64,000 nucleotides of DNA from Kofleriaceae bacterium (GCA_025357755.1 JANXOP010000079.1:1-64000); one strand, 5' to 3'. Numbered from the stretch's first letter, positions 1-9,013 are shown. Made by a program: numbers and translations. Notes: a model not told the origin generated them from the letters alone.

Positions 1-345
1 GTTTACCTGTTTGGGCATTCCGCGGGCGGGACAGGGGGCTGGCACATCGGCACCAAATACGCCGACAGGTTCGCCGGCCTGGCGATCAGCGCCGCCGGCA
101 CGCGGCCCGATGGCTTCCCCTTCGACAAGGTCAAGGACAAGGCGCTGATGGTGATCGTCGGTTCAAAGGATGATCCGGGCACCGTGGCGCTGGCGCGACA
201 GATGGCAAAGGCGCTGCGGGAACATGGCCATGCACCCCAGTTCCTTGAGATCGCTGGTGCGACCCACACCACGGTCGTTGGTTTGGCCGAGCCGCGGGTT
301 CTCGATTTCTTCGACCAGCACAGCAAGCGTCGACAGCGGCCTTAA
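1..345 (+). CDS. Alpha/beta-hydrolase (esterase-like), C-terminal fragment
   Basis: The reading frame is open from the left edge, so the N-terminus lies outside the window and 114 codons are visible. The visible start has a nucleophile elbow GHSAGG (Ser at visible residue 7). An acidic residue in SKDD (about 57) and a histidine in ATHTT (89) follow at the spacing expected for an alpha/beta-hydrolase triad. The short strand-turn layout resembles dienelactone hydrolase or PHB-depolymerase-like esterases. The substrate cannot be told. It probably hydrolyses an ester, but that is family inference. Confidence 0.75.
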   Translation, partial: VYLFGHSAGGTGGWHIGTKYADRFAGLAISAAGTRPDGFPFDKVKDKALMVIVGSKDDPGTVALARQMAKALREHGHAPQFLEIAGATHTTVVGLAEPRVLDFFDQHSKRRQRP

Positions 346-417
346 CCCGCGTCGGGCGACACGACGTCGGGCGCGATCTGTGACACCTTCGTCGCCGTCT
401 GGCATGCTGATTACGGA

Positions 418-1299
418 GTGCGTGTCTGGATGCTGTCTCTTGCCGTGGCGTTTGCGGCGATATCCGGGTGCCACAGGGCAAACCCCCTGTTTACCGGTCG
501 AAACGGGGCGACACCAACGTCCGACGCCGCCGCGGCCTTTCCGCCGGACGCGGGCCCTGCGAACATTCGAGACGCAAACCCCACGCCACCGCCGGACGCG
601 GGCCCTGGGGACATTCGGGACGCAAACCCCACGCCACCTGGATCTTCGTCCCTCGACCTGGATCTCATCGGACACTGGGCGTTGGACGACGGGTCGGGCA
701 GTGGCACTGCGCTGGATTCTTCGCCCAACGCCAACGCCGGCGTCCTGCGCGACATGGACGCCACGACCAGTTGGACCCCAGGGCATTTTGGCACGGGGCT
801 ACGTTTTGAGCGCAAGGGATGGGTGCAAATCCCCCCCTCCACCAGCATCAACAGCATCAGGAACGCGTACACGATGGCGGCCTGGATCAATCCTGCCGAT
901 TCCTCGGTGAAATTCGGCACCATCCTGGCCAGACAGATCGGCGCGTCCTCAGGCGAATACTACGCACTGTTCGTCACCCCGGCGGGCCTGATCGTCGTGT
1001 TCAATAATGCGGGCTTCCTGGCGCGCCAGTTGCCAAGAGGCGTCTGGGTACACGTGGCTGCAACCTACGACGGGACGGTGGGCCGGATCTTTGTTGGTGG
1101 GGTCGAGGACCGGGTCGTTACCCTCGGTGGCACGACAACGGCGGACACCACGGCTTTCACCATCGGCGGCAACATCGACGACAACAGCGACACCGCGTCC
1201 AACAACTTCGATGGCATCATCGATGAGGTCCTGCTGTACCGCCGCGCGCTGCCCCCGGCCGACATTGCCCGTCTGGCCGCCGGCGAGCGGCCACACTAG
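418..1299 (+). CDS. LamG/concanavalin-like lipoprotein
   Basis: A 293-residue protein starts with a short hydrophobic signal ending in the lipobox AISGC (Cys18), so it is predicted to be a secreted lipoprotein. Residues about 42-74 are a Pro/Asp/Ala-rich linker made of two near-identical 16-residue repeats (DAGPxxIRDANPTPPx). From about residue 84 to the end it has the LamG/laminin-G jelly-roll pattern: GHWALDDGSG, then AAWINP, GVWVHVAATYDG and FDGIIDEVLLYRRAL. This domain usually binds carbohydrate or protein ligands. No catalytic site is visible. It stands alone, 72 bases after the hydrolase fragment. Confidence 0.85.
   Translation: MRVWMLSLAVAFAAISGCHRANPLFTGRNGATPTSDAAAAFPPDAGPANIRDANPTPPPDAGPGDIRDANPTPPGSSSLDLDLIGHWALDDGSGSGTALDSSPNANAGVLRDMDATTSWTPGHFGTGLRFERKGWVQIPPSTSINSIRNAYTMAAWINPADSSVKFGTILARQIGASSGEYYALFVTPAGLIVVFNNAGFLARQLPRGVWVHVAATYDGTVGRIFVGGVEDRVVTLGGTTTADTTAFTIGGNIDDNSDTASNNFDGIIDEVLLYRRALPPADIARLAAGERPH
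543..638 (+). repeat. Two-copy 48-bp tandem repeat
   Basis: Two adjacent 48-bp units (543-590 and 591-638) differ at only a few bases and encode two 16-residue copies of a Pro-rich linker inside the LamG lipoprotein. The length is a multiple of three, so copy-number change would keep the frame. Confidence 0.85.
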
Positions 1300-1319
1300 G
1301 GGGCCGGGCGGTCACGCCG

Positions 1320-2030
1320 CTACGACACGGCCTTCTTCGAGCGCCAGACCGCCTTCTTGTGCCGCAGCTTCGGCGGCGCCAGCAACGCGGGGTTTTTGAG
1401 GATCTCCTGCAGCAGCGCGCGCGGATCCCCGTCGGCCGCCTTGCGCATATCGCCGCCTTCGTCGCGGGCGATCTCGATCAGCAGGCGATTGGACACCACT
1501 GACCGCGGCGCCAGTTCCGTCACGTCCTCGGTGCTGGCCCACTGGTCGCGGTGTTTGATCATCAACCACGCAGGCTTGCCGTCGCCGGGGCGCCCACGCG
1601 TGCGCACCAGCACCCAGGATCCCCGCAGCTTCTTGCCGTGGAAGGTTAGTTTGAGATCCCCCTTCTTCAGCGCGGCGTCCGCATCGGGGGATTCGGGCGT
1701 CCAGGAACCATGGTCCCAGATCATCACGGTGCCGCCGCCGTACTCACCCTCGGGGATGATGCCCTCGAACTTGTTGTATTCGATTGGATGGTCCTCGACC
1801 TGCATGGCCAGGCGTTTGACGGTCGGGTCGTAACAGGGGCCCTTCGGCACCGCCCACGACAGCATCACCCCACCCCATTCCAGCCGCACGTCATAGTGCA
1901 ACGCCGTCGCCCGGTGCTTCTGCACCACGAACGCCAGGGCCTTCGTCTTGCGCGCACCGCCGGCCGTCGTGCCCTGGGGCTCGGTGGTAACAGAAAAGCG
2001 CCGCTTCTTGCGGTAGGTCTCGAGGGTCAC
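1320..2030 (-). CDS. LigD-type DNA 3'-phosphoesterase
   Basis: A stand-alone 236-residue homologue of the N-terminal phosphoesterase domain of bacterial NHEJ ligase LigD, which trims 3'-phosphates and 3'-ribonucleotides at DNA ends. The family opening LxxYRKKRxFxxTxEP is at residues 3-18. The active-site pattern is complete: His39, His45, Asp47 and Arg49 in QKHRATALHYDVRLE, then His81 in VEDHP and Tyr85. FEGIIPEGEYGGG follows. I chose GTG at 2030 because it places the family motif at the N-terminus. The longer frame upstream to 2297 has no family resemblance. The C-terminal ~50 residues are a basic tail. No ligase or polymerase domain is attached. Confidence 0.88.
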   Translation of the reverse strand: MTLETYRKKRRFSVTTEPQGTTAGGARKTKALAFVVQKHRATALHYDVRLEWGGVMLSWAVPKGPCYDPTVKRLAMQVEDHPIEYNKFEGIIPEGEYGGGTVMIWDHGSWTPESPDADAALKKGDLKLTFHGKKLRGSWVLVRTRGRPGDGKPAWLMIKHRDQWASTEDVTELAPRSVVSNRLLIEIARDEGGDMRKAADGDPRALLQEILKNPALLAPPKLRHKKAVWRSKKAVS

Positions 2031-2124
2031 GGGTCTACGATAAGACGACCGGCCGCCAAAAACGACTGCAGGGCGATGTCCGCATTTCGCCCGCCCCCCC
2101 GGGGTAGTAAAGTAATATGGACCC

Positions 2125-2550
2125 ATGGCTTCAGGCGACGCGCGGTGGCAACCCCTAACGGACCTCTTCAGCCGCATACGAGCGGCGTGGCCGGCCGGCA
2201 CGTGGACCTGGGATGAACGCTTCGAATGCGCGCTGTCGACGGTCAGCAAGACACACGATCCCGTGGCGCGCGCCGCCGCCGCCACCGCGATGCCCACTGT
2301 CTGGACAGCGCCGACGTTGACGAAGGCCCCGGACGCAGTTCGCGAGCTGGTGCGCGGGACAGGCGGGCTGCGCGGAGATCAGAAAATGTTCACGGCCGAC
2401 CTCGGCGTCTTACACGCGGGCGCCTTTGCATACTGTCTGTGGTGGCCCTGGGGCAACGGGGCGAATGCCTCCGCACGAATCAGCGCGGCCGGCACGGACA
2501 GCGACGACGACGTCGAGGCGCTGCTGCGATCGACCTTCAAGATCGGATAG
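2125..2550 (+). CDS. Hypothetical protein, 141 aa
   Basis: An ATG-started frame fills the otherwise empty 2.03-2.55 kb interval and ends 5 bases before the next gene, so the two may be cotranscribed. The protein is soluble, with no signal peptide or membrane span, Trp-rich in its middle (TWTWDERF, LWWPWG) and acidic near the end (TDSDDDVEAL). I do not recognise a family. It is divergent from the phosphoesterase gene, and the 94 bases between them should hold both promoters. Confidence 0.55.
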   Translation: MASGDARWQPLTDLFSRIRAAWPAGTWTWDERFECALSTVSKTHDPVARAAAATAMPTVWTAPTLTKAPDAVRELVRGTGGLRGDQKMFTADLGVLHAGAFAYCLWWPWGNGANASARISAAGTDSDDDVEALLRSTFKIG

Positions 2551-2555
2551 GGCCC

Positions 2556-3533
2556 GTGGCACCCGCAACCATTCGCTGGGGAATGATTGGCTGCGGCGAG
2601 GTGACCGAAGTCAAAAGCGGTCCAGCTTTTGCGCGTCCCCCGCATTCGTCCCTGGTCGCGGTCACGTCGCGCAGTCGCGCCCGCGCGCAAGACTACGCCC
2701 ACCGTCACAATGTGCCGCGTGTTCACGACGACGCAGCCGCGCTGGTCGGCGATCCCGACGTCGACGCCATTTACATCGCGACGCCCCCGTCATCGCACAA
2801 GACATACGCGGTGTTGGCCGCCGAGGCCGGCAAGCCCGTCTACGTGGAAAAGCCCATGGCCACCAGCCACGCCGATTGTCTGGAGATGATCAACGCGGCC
2901 GAACGCGCGCGCGTACCGCTGTTCGTGGCCTACTACCGCCGGGCGCTGCCGCGTTTCCAGGAGATCGCTCGGCTGCTGTCAGCCGGGGCGATTGGCGACA
3001 TTCGCGCCGTGACTGTGTCATTGCGCCAGCCGCCCGCACCCGCACACGCCGACCACGCCAACCTGCCCTGGCGGGTGATTCCGGCAATCGCGGGCGGCGG
3101 CCTGTTCATGGATCTGGCCAGCCACACGCTGGACCTGCTCGATTTCTTCTTGGGCCCCATCAACGATGCGCACGGCGTGACAGCGAACCAGGCCGGGCTG
3201 TACGACGCCGAGGACATCGTCGTTGGCCAGTTTCGATTCAAGTCCGGCGCCCTCGGGACGGGTTCGTGGTGTTTCGCCGCCGGGGATCGTGCCGACCGAA
3301 CGGAAATCATCGGCAGCCGCGGCCTTATCGCCTTCTCCACCTTCGCGGATATCCCGCACGAGATCACCATCGACGGCCAAACGACGACCAGCTTCATCCC
3401 CAATCCGCCGCACGTGCAAGAGCCCCTGATCACCAGCATCGTGGGTGCGCTGACGGGCCGCGGCTCTTGCCCCAGCACGGGCACCAGCGCCGCGCGCACG
3501 GCGTGGGTCATGGATCGCATCCGCGCCCACTGA
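2556..3533 (+). CDS. GFO/IDH/MocA-family NAD(P)-dependent oxidoreductase
   Basis: A 325-residue dehydrogenase of the Gfo/Idh/MocA family, which oxidises or reduces sugars, inositols and related polyols with NAD(P). An N-terminal Rossmann fold is shown by GMIGCGEV (G9, G12, G14). The family's EKP motif is at 98-100, with the catalytic lysine. The C-terminal alpha/beta domain contains GGGLFMDLASHTLDLLDFFLG, where the Asp/His pair matches the usual catalytic helix. The start is GTG at 2556, which keeps the full Rossmann strand; ATG at 2583 would cut into it. The substrate cannot be inferred from the neighbours. Confidence 0.87.
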   Translation: MAPATIRWGMIGCGEVTEVKSGPAFARPPHSSLVAVTSRSRARAQDYAHRHNVPRVHDDAAALVGDPDVDAIYIATPPSSHKTYAVLAAEAGKPVYVEKPMATSHADCLEMINAAERARVPLFVAYYRRALPRFQEIARLLSAGAIGDIRAVTVSLRQPPAPAHADHANLPWRVIPAIAGGGLFMDLASHTLDLLDFFLGPINDAHGVTANQAGLYDAEDIVVGQFRFKSGALGTGSWCFAAGDRADRTEIIGSRGLIAFSTFADIPHEITIDGQTTTSFIPNPPHVQEPLITSIVGALTGRGSCPSTGTSAARTAWVMDRIRAH

Positions 3534-3575
3534 TCGCGTCTGCGTCTTGGCACGTCCGTCGCATCGAGCGACGGC

Positions 3576-4949
3576 ATGCGACTGGTCTTCGATCGCGGCA
3601 CCCTTCTTCTGCATGACGTCCCCGACAGCGCCCGGATCCAGGAGATCCCCGGCGTTCTGTGGGACGATCGGGTCGGCTGCTTCAGGGCGCCCGCGCGGCT
3701 GACGTATTCGCTGCTGACGGCGTTGCGGCAGCGGGACGTCCCGGTGTCGGACAGGCCGTCCCCGCGTTTGGCCAATCCGTCCGGCTTTCATCCCATCCCG
3801 CTGCGGCCCTACCAGGAGGCCGCCCTTGAAGCGTGGCGCATGTCCGGCCGACGCGGGCTGGTTGTTCTTCCGACGGGTGCCGGGAAAACCCGCGTGGCGA
3901 TGGCGGCCATGGCGGCCACGCGCGCGCCGATCCTGTGCCTGGTGCCGACGCGGGCTCTTGTGGCCCAGTGGTGCGGGGCGCTGGACGAATTCTATGACGG
4001 CGTCGTCGGACGCTTCGGCGACGGCGAACGGACACTGGCGCCCATCACAGTGGCGACCTTCGCCAGCGCGCACCGCCACATGTCCGTCCTGGGCGACCGG
4101 TTTGGTTTGGTGGTCATCGACGAGGCGCACCACTTCGGCAGCGGCGGCCGCGACGAGGCACTGGAAATGACCATCGCGCCCTTGCGTCTTGGGCTGACCG
4201 CCACGCCCTGCGCGCCGGGTGCCGCGACCGATCGAATCACGACGCTGATCGGACCCGTGGTCTGTCACCTGGCCGTCGGGGATCTGACCGGGGACGCGCT
4301 GGCGCCGCTTGATCGCATCACATGGCGGCTGCGTCTGGATCCCTACGAACGCCGCGAATACGACGCCCTTACCGATGTGTACCGCAAGGCCTTCGCCGCC
4401 TTTCGGGGTGCGCGCCTGGGCAGCCAGTGGGAAGATTTCATCCGTCACGCCAGATGCACCGACGAGGGACGCATCGGCCTGTCTGCCTGGCGCCGGGCCA
4501 GTCGCCTTTTGGCCTACCCGCGCAGCAAGCAGGATGCCCTGCGTGTGCTGCTGGCGCGCCACCACGCTCAGCGGACACTGATCTTCGTCGCCAACAACGA
4601 AACCGCGTACGCCATCGCGCGCGAACATTTGATCATGCCCCTGACATGCGACATCGGTTCCAGGGAACGGCAGGCGGTTCTGAAGCGTTTTGCCGAAGGC
4701 TCGTTGCGCGCTTTGGTATCGGCGCAGGTTCTGAACGAAGGCATCGACGTTCCCGACGCCGAGGTGGGCATTGTCGTCGCCGGCAGCCACGGCGCGCGCG
4801 AGCACGTTCAGCGGGTCGGCCGCTTGCTGCGCCCCGCCCCCGGCAAGCGCGCGCTGATCTACGAACTGGTCATTGCCGCCAGCGGCGAGATGGCGCAGGC
4901 GGAAAGGAGGTCGGAGCCCCTTGCTGCCCGAACGCGAACTGCCGCTTAG
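3576..4949 (+). CDS. XPB/SSL2-like superfamily 2 DNA helicase
   Basis: A 457-residue helicase of the XPB/Rad25 type. A ~70-residue N-terminal damage-recognition-like segment (MRLVFDRGTLLL...LPDSARIQ-like start) precedes the motor. Motor motifs are RPYQ (77-80), Walker A PTGAGKT (to 105), Walker B/DEAH (182-185), LTATP (207-211), and in the second RecA lobe the QRVGRLLRP arginine-finger motif. In archaea XPB works with the Bax1 nuclease to open and cut DNA. The next gene, which overlaps this one by 29 bases, encodes a Bax1-like protein, so a helicase-nuclease pair is the natural reading. Bacterial XPB homologues are known but less common than UvrABC. Confidence 0.88.
   Translation: MRLVFDRGTLLLHDVPDSARIQEIPGVLWDDRVGCFRAPARLTYSLLTALRQRDVPVSDRPSPRLANPSGFHPIPLRPYQEAALEAWRMSGRRGLVVLPTGAGKTRVAMAAMAATRAPILCLVPTRALVAQWCGALDEFYDGVVGRFGDGERTLAPITVATFASAHRHMSVLGDRFGLVVIDEAHHFGSGGRDEALEMTIAPLRLGLTATPCAPGAATDRITTLIGPVVCHLAVGDLTGDALAPLDRITWRLRLDPYERREYDALTDVYRKAFAAFRGARLGSQWEDFIRHARCTDEGRIGLSAWRRASRLLAYPRSKQDALRVLLARHHAQRTLIFVANNETAYAIAREHLIMPLTCDIGSRERQAVLKRFAEGSLRALVSAQVLNEGIDVPDAEVGIVVAGSHGAREHVQRVGRLLRPAPGKRALIYELVIAASGEMAQAERRSEPLAARTRTAA
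4904..4910 (+). promoter_or_regulatory. Strong ribosome-binding site for the Bax1-like gene
   Basis: AAGGAGG lies inside the end of the helicase gene, ten bases ahead of TTG at 4921. It decides the start of the nuclease gene, since no such site precedes the other in-frame starts. Confidence 0.6.
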
Positions 4950-6117
4950 GGTCACGGACAGCGAGGCGTTCTTCGACTTCCTGGGCCCACAGGACGAGCC
5001 CTGGCTGCAGGTCTTGCTGCGCGAAATGCAGCGTTTCGAGGGGCGCCGCTGGCGGGAGCTTGCCGAACGTCTGGCCGAACCCCTGCCGTGCCAGGCGCCC
5101 CACTTCAAGCGCCGGTGCGCAACCCGGGTGCTGGCCCGCCTGTGGCGGCGGGAAAACATCGCCGTCGCGCCACCACCTGACCTGCGCGCGCGCGTGTTCG
5201 CGGCAGCGGCGGCAACACGGGCACCCGCCGCGGACATTCTGACCGCGGTCGCGGCCGACCTTGGGCTTGATCAAGCGGCGTTGCTGGAATCCCTGTTCGC
5301 GGATCTGCCGCCCGAACGCCGCGTGCGCGCCCCCGCCACACCGCCGGGCCCGGCCGAACTGGCGTTGCGAACCAACCTCGCCGTCACGCAGGCGGCGCTG
5401 ATGCGGGCGTCCCGGATCGCGTTGCGCGTGCGCGGGGCCGCACGCCCCATCGTGAGACTGGCCAAGCTGCAGGGGCTTCTGTGCGTGGTGAAACAGACCA
5501 CGCCCGACACCGAGCCCGTCCTCGATATCTCGGGGCCGTTCTCGCTGTTCCGCCACACCCTTTTGTATGGCCGCGCCCTGGCCGCCCTGCTGCCACACCT
5601 GGTGTGGTGCGCGCATTTCGAACTGCGCGCGCAAGCCCTTCTGTGGGGCCGCATCACCGATGTCACGCTACAAAGCGGCGTGCCCATCTTCGCGCCCGCG
5701 CCGCCCGTGCCCTTCGACAGCCGACTGGAACAGCGCTTCGCGGACGACTTTGAACGGCTCGCGCCCGACTGGCACCTCATCCGCGAGCCTGTACCGCTGC
5801 GTGCCGGCGGAACCCTCATCTTTCCCGACTTTCTCGTCGAGCACCGCATCCACCCGCAGCGCCGGGTGCTGGTCGAAATTGTCGGCTTTTGGACGCCCGA
5901 ATACCTCGCCAGCAAGCTGGCCCATCTGCGGCAGGTCAGCGCGGACAAGCTGATCGTGTGCCTCGACGAAGAACGCGCCTGCGCGCCCGGGGATCTGCCG
6001 GCCGAATTTTCCGTCGTGCGCTACCGGCGACGCATCGACGCATCCGCCGTGCTGCGCGAGGTGGAACGGATGACCGGCCTCCAGGAATCGGCGGGTTCCC
6101 GACAACCTGTGGCGTAA
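4921..6117 (+). CDS. Bax1-like (DUF790) nuclease, partner of XPB
   Basis: A 398-residue protein matching the DUF790/Bax1 family, the endonuclease partner of archaeal XPB helicase. The C-terminal third has a PD-(D/E)XK-type core: an aspartate in LIFPDFLVE, then VEIVGFWTPEYLASKL with the acidic residue and lysine, and later ADKLIVCLDEE. The N-terminal half is helical and basic and probably contacts DNA and the helicase. I chose TTG at 4921 because of the AAGGAGG site; the frame is open further upstream but without a signal. The gene overlaps the helicase by 29 bases, indicating translational coupling. Function in repair is inferred from the archaeal pair. Confidence 0.83.
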   Translation: MLPERELPLRVTDSEAFFDFLGPQDEPWLQVLLREMQRFEGRRWRELAERLAEPLPCQAPHFKRRCATRVLARLWRRENIAVAPPPDLRARVFAAAAATRAPAADILTAVAADLGLDQAALLESLFADLPPERRVRAPATPPGPAELALRTNLAVTQAALMRASRIALRVRGAARPIVRLAKLQGLLCVVKQTTPDTEPVLDISGPFSLFRHTLLYGRALAALLPHLVWCAHFELRAQALLWGRITDVTLQSGVPIFAPAPPVPFDSRLEQRFADDFERLAPDWHLIREPVPLRAGGTLIFPDFLVEHRIHPQRRVLVEIVGFWTPEYLASKLAHLRQVSADKLIVCLDEERACAPGDLPAEFSVVRYRRRIDASAVLREVERMTGLQESAGSRQPVA

Positions 6118-6126
6118 GATGTCTCG

Positions 6127-7464
6127 ATGGCGCGAAATCCAGGCCTGCGGATCGTCCTGTCGGCGGTGCTGGCGGGCGCGGTCGCGCACACGGCCCGTGA
6201 TCCCACTGCAGCCACCCAGCCCCGCGCGGCCCTTTCGTACACGGCGGGACTGCGCGGGCATGTGGCGGGCCTTGCCCGGCGGGCGACCGTCGTCGATGGG
6301 GCGCGGGCGACCGGCAGTGACATCCTGCAGCTGGACGCAGGTGATCTGTCGCCGCCTTCAACCCCAGAAGGACAGCCTGGCGACCAGCGTCGCCCGGCCC
6401 TGATGCTGGCCGCAGCTGCACGCATGGGAATCGACGTCGTGACGCCGGGCGAGACCGATCTGGTTGCCGGACCCGAACGCTTTGCTGCGCTTGCGCGGTC
6501 AGCCCACGTGACGGTGGTGGCGACCAATCTGCTGGGCCACAACGGCAAGCGCCCCTTTCTGGCGCATCACCTGGTCCCGCTCGGCGCGCGTTCTGTCGGC
6601 GTCTTCGGACTGATCGAGGGCTGGAACCTGCGCACCACCGACCCAGTCGCCGCCGCGCGCGAGGCCGTCGTCGCGCTAAAGGCCAAAGGGGCATCGCTGA
6701 TAGTGGGCCTGTTCCATCTGGCCGGCGGACAAGCACGGGCGACGGAAATTCTGGCCGCCGTTAGCGGCGTCAACGTCGTCGTTCTTGGCCACGCGTCAAC
6801 CGAGGGCGCGCCGCGAATCGCCGGCGTCGCCGGACAGACGTCGATCGTCGAGGCGGGCGACGCCACAAGCGCAGCCGGCGTCCTGGACGTCGTCTGGCCG
6901 GGTACAGGCACGCCCGGCCCGCCGCCGCACCATGTGACGCCCCTGGCAGCCAGCGTACCCGAGCAACTGGGCGTGGGCCTCCTGCTGCAACTGGACGCAG
7001 CCCCGATACTGCCCCAAAGGAAAGTGCCTGGTGCCCAGAAGGCGCCCGCCTTCGAGACCTGGGACTACGCCAGCAACGACGCCTGCGTGCTGTGCCACGC
7101 CCCCGCGTTCGAACAATGGAAAACCACCGACCACGCCCACGCCCTGGCGACGCTGATCAGAAAGAAGCGCAATCACGATGCCGCGTGCCTCGGCTGCCAC
7201 AGTGTCGGTTTCCTGCAGCCCGGCGGCACGCGCAGCCTGGAGACCGCGACCACCTTTTTCGCCAACGTCGGCTGCGAGTCCTGCCACGGCCCGGGCGTCG
7301 GTCACGTGCGTTCCGTGGACAAGAAGAAGGGAACCGCGCGCAAGGTGCCCGAAACCGTATGCCTTGGCTGTCACACCGCCGACCAGACCCTGGGCCCGTT
7401 CGAATACGCCAAGGCCGTGAAGGAAATCCTGGGCCCCGGCCACGGGGCACCGTCTTCGAAGTAG
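6127..7464 (+). CDS. Metallophosphatase-like domain fused to tetraheme cytochrome c
   Basis: A 445-residue exported protein. The N-terminal hydrophobic stretch (about 8-22) looks like a signal peptide. Residues about 35-290 resemble the calcineurin-like/UshA 5'-nucleotidase core (ILQLDAGDL, VVTPGETDL, VATNLL, VVLGHAS), but the family's Asp/His metal ligands look incomplete: the usual DxH and GNHE are replaced by LDAGD and GETD, so activity is doubtful. The C-terminus carries four c-type heme sites CxxCH at residues 320-324, 354-358, 383-387 and 412-416, in cytochrome c554-like spacing. It should sit in the periplasm and transfer electrons. It begins nine bases after the nuclease gene, but its role there is unclear. 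Confidence 0.82.
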   Translation: MARNPGLRIVLSAVLAGAVAHTARDPTAATQPRAALSYTAGLRGHVAGLARRATVVDGARATGSDILQLDAGDLSPPSTPEGQPGDQRRPALMLAAAARMGIDVVTPGETDLVAGPERFAALARSAHVTVVATNLLGHNGKRPFLAHHLVPLGARSVGVFGLIEGWNLRTTDPVAAAREAVVALKAKGASLIVGLFHLAGGQARATEILAAVSGVNVVVLGHASTEGAPRIAGVAGQTSIVEAGDATSAAGVLDVVWPGTGTPGPPPHHVTPLAASVPEQLGVGLLLQLDAAPILPQRKVPGAQKAPAFETWDYASNDACVLCHAPAFEQWKTTDHAHALATLIRKKRNHDAACLGCHSVGFLQPGGTRSLETATTFFANVGCESCHGPGVGHVRSVDKKKGTARKVPETVCLGCHTADQTLGPFEYAKAVKEILGPGHGAPSSK

Positions 7465-7555
7465 TGTTCACGGCGCGGCGAAGACTGGCCCCCGGCGCTG
7501 ACGCGCGTCGCCCGGCGACCGACAAGGTCCCCGGGCGACACCGACAATCACCTTC

Positions 7556-9013
7556 TTAGTAGCGGTAGTACTCGGGCTTGTACGGCCCCTCGACGGGCAC
7601 GCCCAGGTATTCGGCCTGGGTCTTGGTCAGCGTGGTCAGGTTGACGCCGACCTTGCCGAGATGCAACCGGGCGACCTTTTCGTCCAGCTTCTTCGGCAGC
7701 GTGTAGACCTTGCCGCTGGCGAAGGTCATGCCGGTCATTTCGTCCTTGCCCTTGGTGGCGTTCGCCCACAGCGCGATCTGCGCGATGCTTTGGTTGGTGA
7801 AGCTGTTGGACATGACGAAGCTGGGGTGGCCGGTGCCGCAGCCCAGGTTCACCAGACGCCCGCGCGCCAGCAACGTCAGCCGCCTGCCGTTCGGGAAGAT
7901 GAACTGGTCGACCTGCGGCTTGATGTTCTCTTCCTTGATCTCCTTGTTGTTCTCCAACCAGGCGACCTGGATCTCGCTGTCGAAGTGGCCGATGTTGGAG
8001 AGGATTGCCTCGTCCTTCATGACCTGGAAGTGCTCGGCGCGGATGACATCGAAGCAGCCCGTCGCGGTGACGAAGATGTCGGCGATCGGCGCCGCGGTCT
8101 CCATCGTGACGACCTCGTAGCCTTCCATCGAGGCCTGTAGCGCGCAGATCGGATCGATCTCGGTGATGAGCACGCGCGCGCCGAGGCCGCGAGCTGCGTG
8201 TGCGCAACCTTTGCCGACATCGCCATAGCCGGCGACGACGACGACCTTGCCCGCGACCATCACGTCGGTCGCGCGCTTGATGCCGTCGAACAGCGACTCG
8301 CGGCAACCGTAGAGGTTATCGAACTTCGACTTGGTGACCGAGTCGTTGACGTTGATGCAAGGGAACAGGAGCTTGCCCTTGTTCGCCATCTCGTAGAGGC
8401 GGTGAACGCCAGTGGTGGTCTCTTCCGAGACGCCCTTGATCTCGCCCGCCATCGTGGTGAAGCGCGTCTTGGAAGCGGCAAGCGACTTCTTGAGCACCGT
8501 GTAGATCACGCGCATCTCGTCGTTCGTCGCAGTCGACGGATCCGGCGTCTTGTTGGTCTTCTCGGCTTCGGCGCCCATGTGGACGAGCATCGTGAGATCG
8601 CCACCGTCGTCGAGGATCATGTTCGGGCCCTTGCCACCGTTGAACGCGGTGAGCTGGAGCTCGATGTTCGCCCAGTAATCCTCGAGGTTCTCGCCCTTCC
8701 AGGCGAACACCGGGATGCCAGCCTTCACCATCGCGGCGGCGGCTTCGTCCTGCGTCGAGTAGATGTTGCAAGAAGTCCAGGTGACTTCGGCGCCGAGCGA
8801 GACGAGCGTCTCCATGAGGACGGCGGTCTCGATCGTCATGTGGAGGCAGCCCGCGATGCGAGCGCCCTTGAGCGGGTGCTTACCCTTGTACTCCTCGCGG
8901 AGCGACATCAAACCCGGCATCTCCTTCTCGGCCATGCGGATCTTCTTGCGGCCGAGCTCGGCGAGGCTCATGTCTTGAACTTTGAACGCGGGGAATTCGT
9001 TGCGGCTTTCCAT
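7556..9013 (-). CDS. ahcY: Adenosylhomocysteinase (SAH hydrolase)
   Basis: A full-length 485-residue S-adenosyl-L-homocysteine hydrolase, which splits SAH into adenosine and homocysteine and so relieves methyltransferase inhibition. Visible family marks: [33 protein letters not shown], the NAD-binding loop [23 protein letters not shown], and the C-terminal KPEYYRY that reaches into the neighbouring subunit. GGAG lies nine bases before ATG at 9013. It follows the regulator gene by 24 bases, same strand. Odd: codon use changes within the gene. Upstream of about position 7998 on the coding strand 21 of 26 Leu codons are CTC; after about 7957 only 1 of 14 is CTC and 10 are CTG. The protein itself is intact. 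Confidence 0.96.
   Translation of the reverse strand: MESRNEFPAFKVQDMSLAELGRKKIRMAEKEMPGLMSLREEYKGKHPLKGARIAGCLHMTIETAVLMETLVSLGAEVTWTSCNIYSTQDEAAAAMVKAGIPVFAWKGENLEDYWANIELQLTAFNGGKGPNMILDDGGDLTMLVHMGAEAEKTNKTPDPSTATNDEMRVIYTVLKKSLAASKTRFTTMAGEIKGVSEETTTGVHRLYEMANKGKLLFPCINVNDSVTKSKFDNLYGCRESLFDGIKRATDVMVAGKVVVVAGYGDVGKGCAHAARGLGARVLITEIDPICALQASMEGYEVVTMETAAPIADIFVTATGCFDVIRAEHFQVMKDEAILSNIGHFDSEIQVAWLENNKEIKEENIKPQVDQFIFPNGRRLTLLARGRLVNLGCGTGHPSFVMSNSFTNQSIAQIALWANATKGKDEMTGMTFASGKVYTLPKKLDEKVARLHLGKVGVNLTTLTKTQAEYLGVPVEGPYKPEYYRY

Noticed and set aside
2031-2297. N-terminal extension of the LigD-like phosphoesterase
   Set aside because: Family motif begins right after GTG at 2030; the extra residues have no similarity and overlap the divergent gene.
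3018-5237. Long antisense frame (739 codons) opposite the oxidoreductase and helicase genes
   Set aside because: High-GC shadow frame with low-complexity Arg/Gly/Ala content and no family motif; the sense strand genes carry clear motifs.
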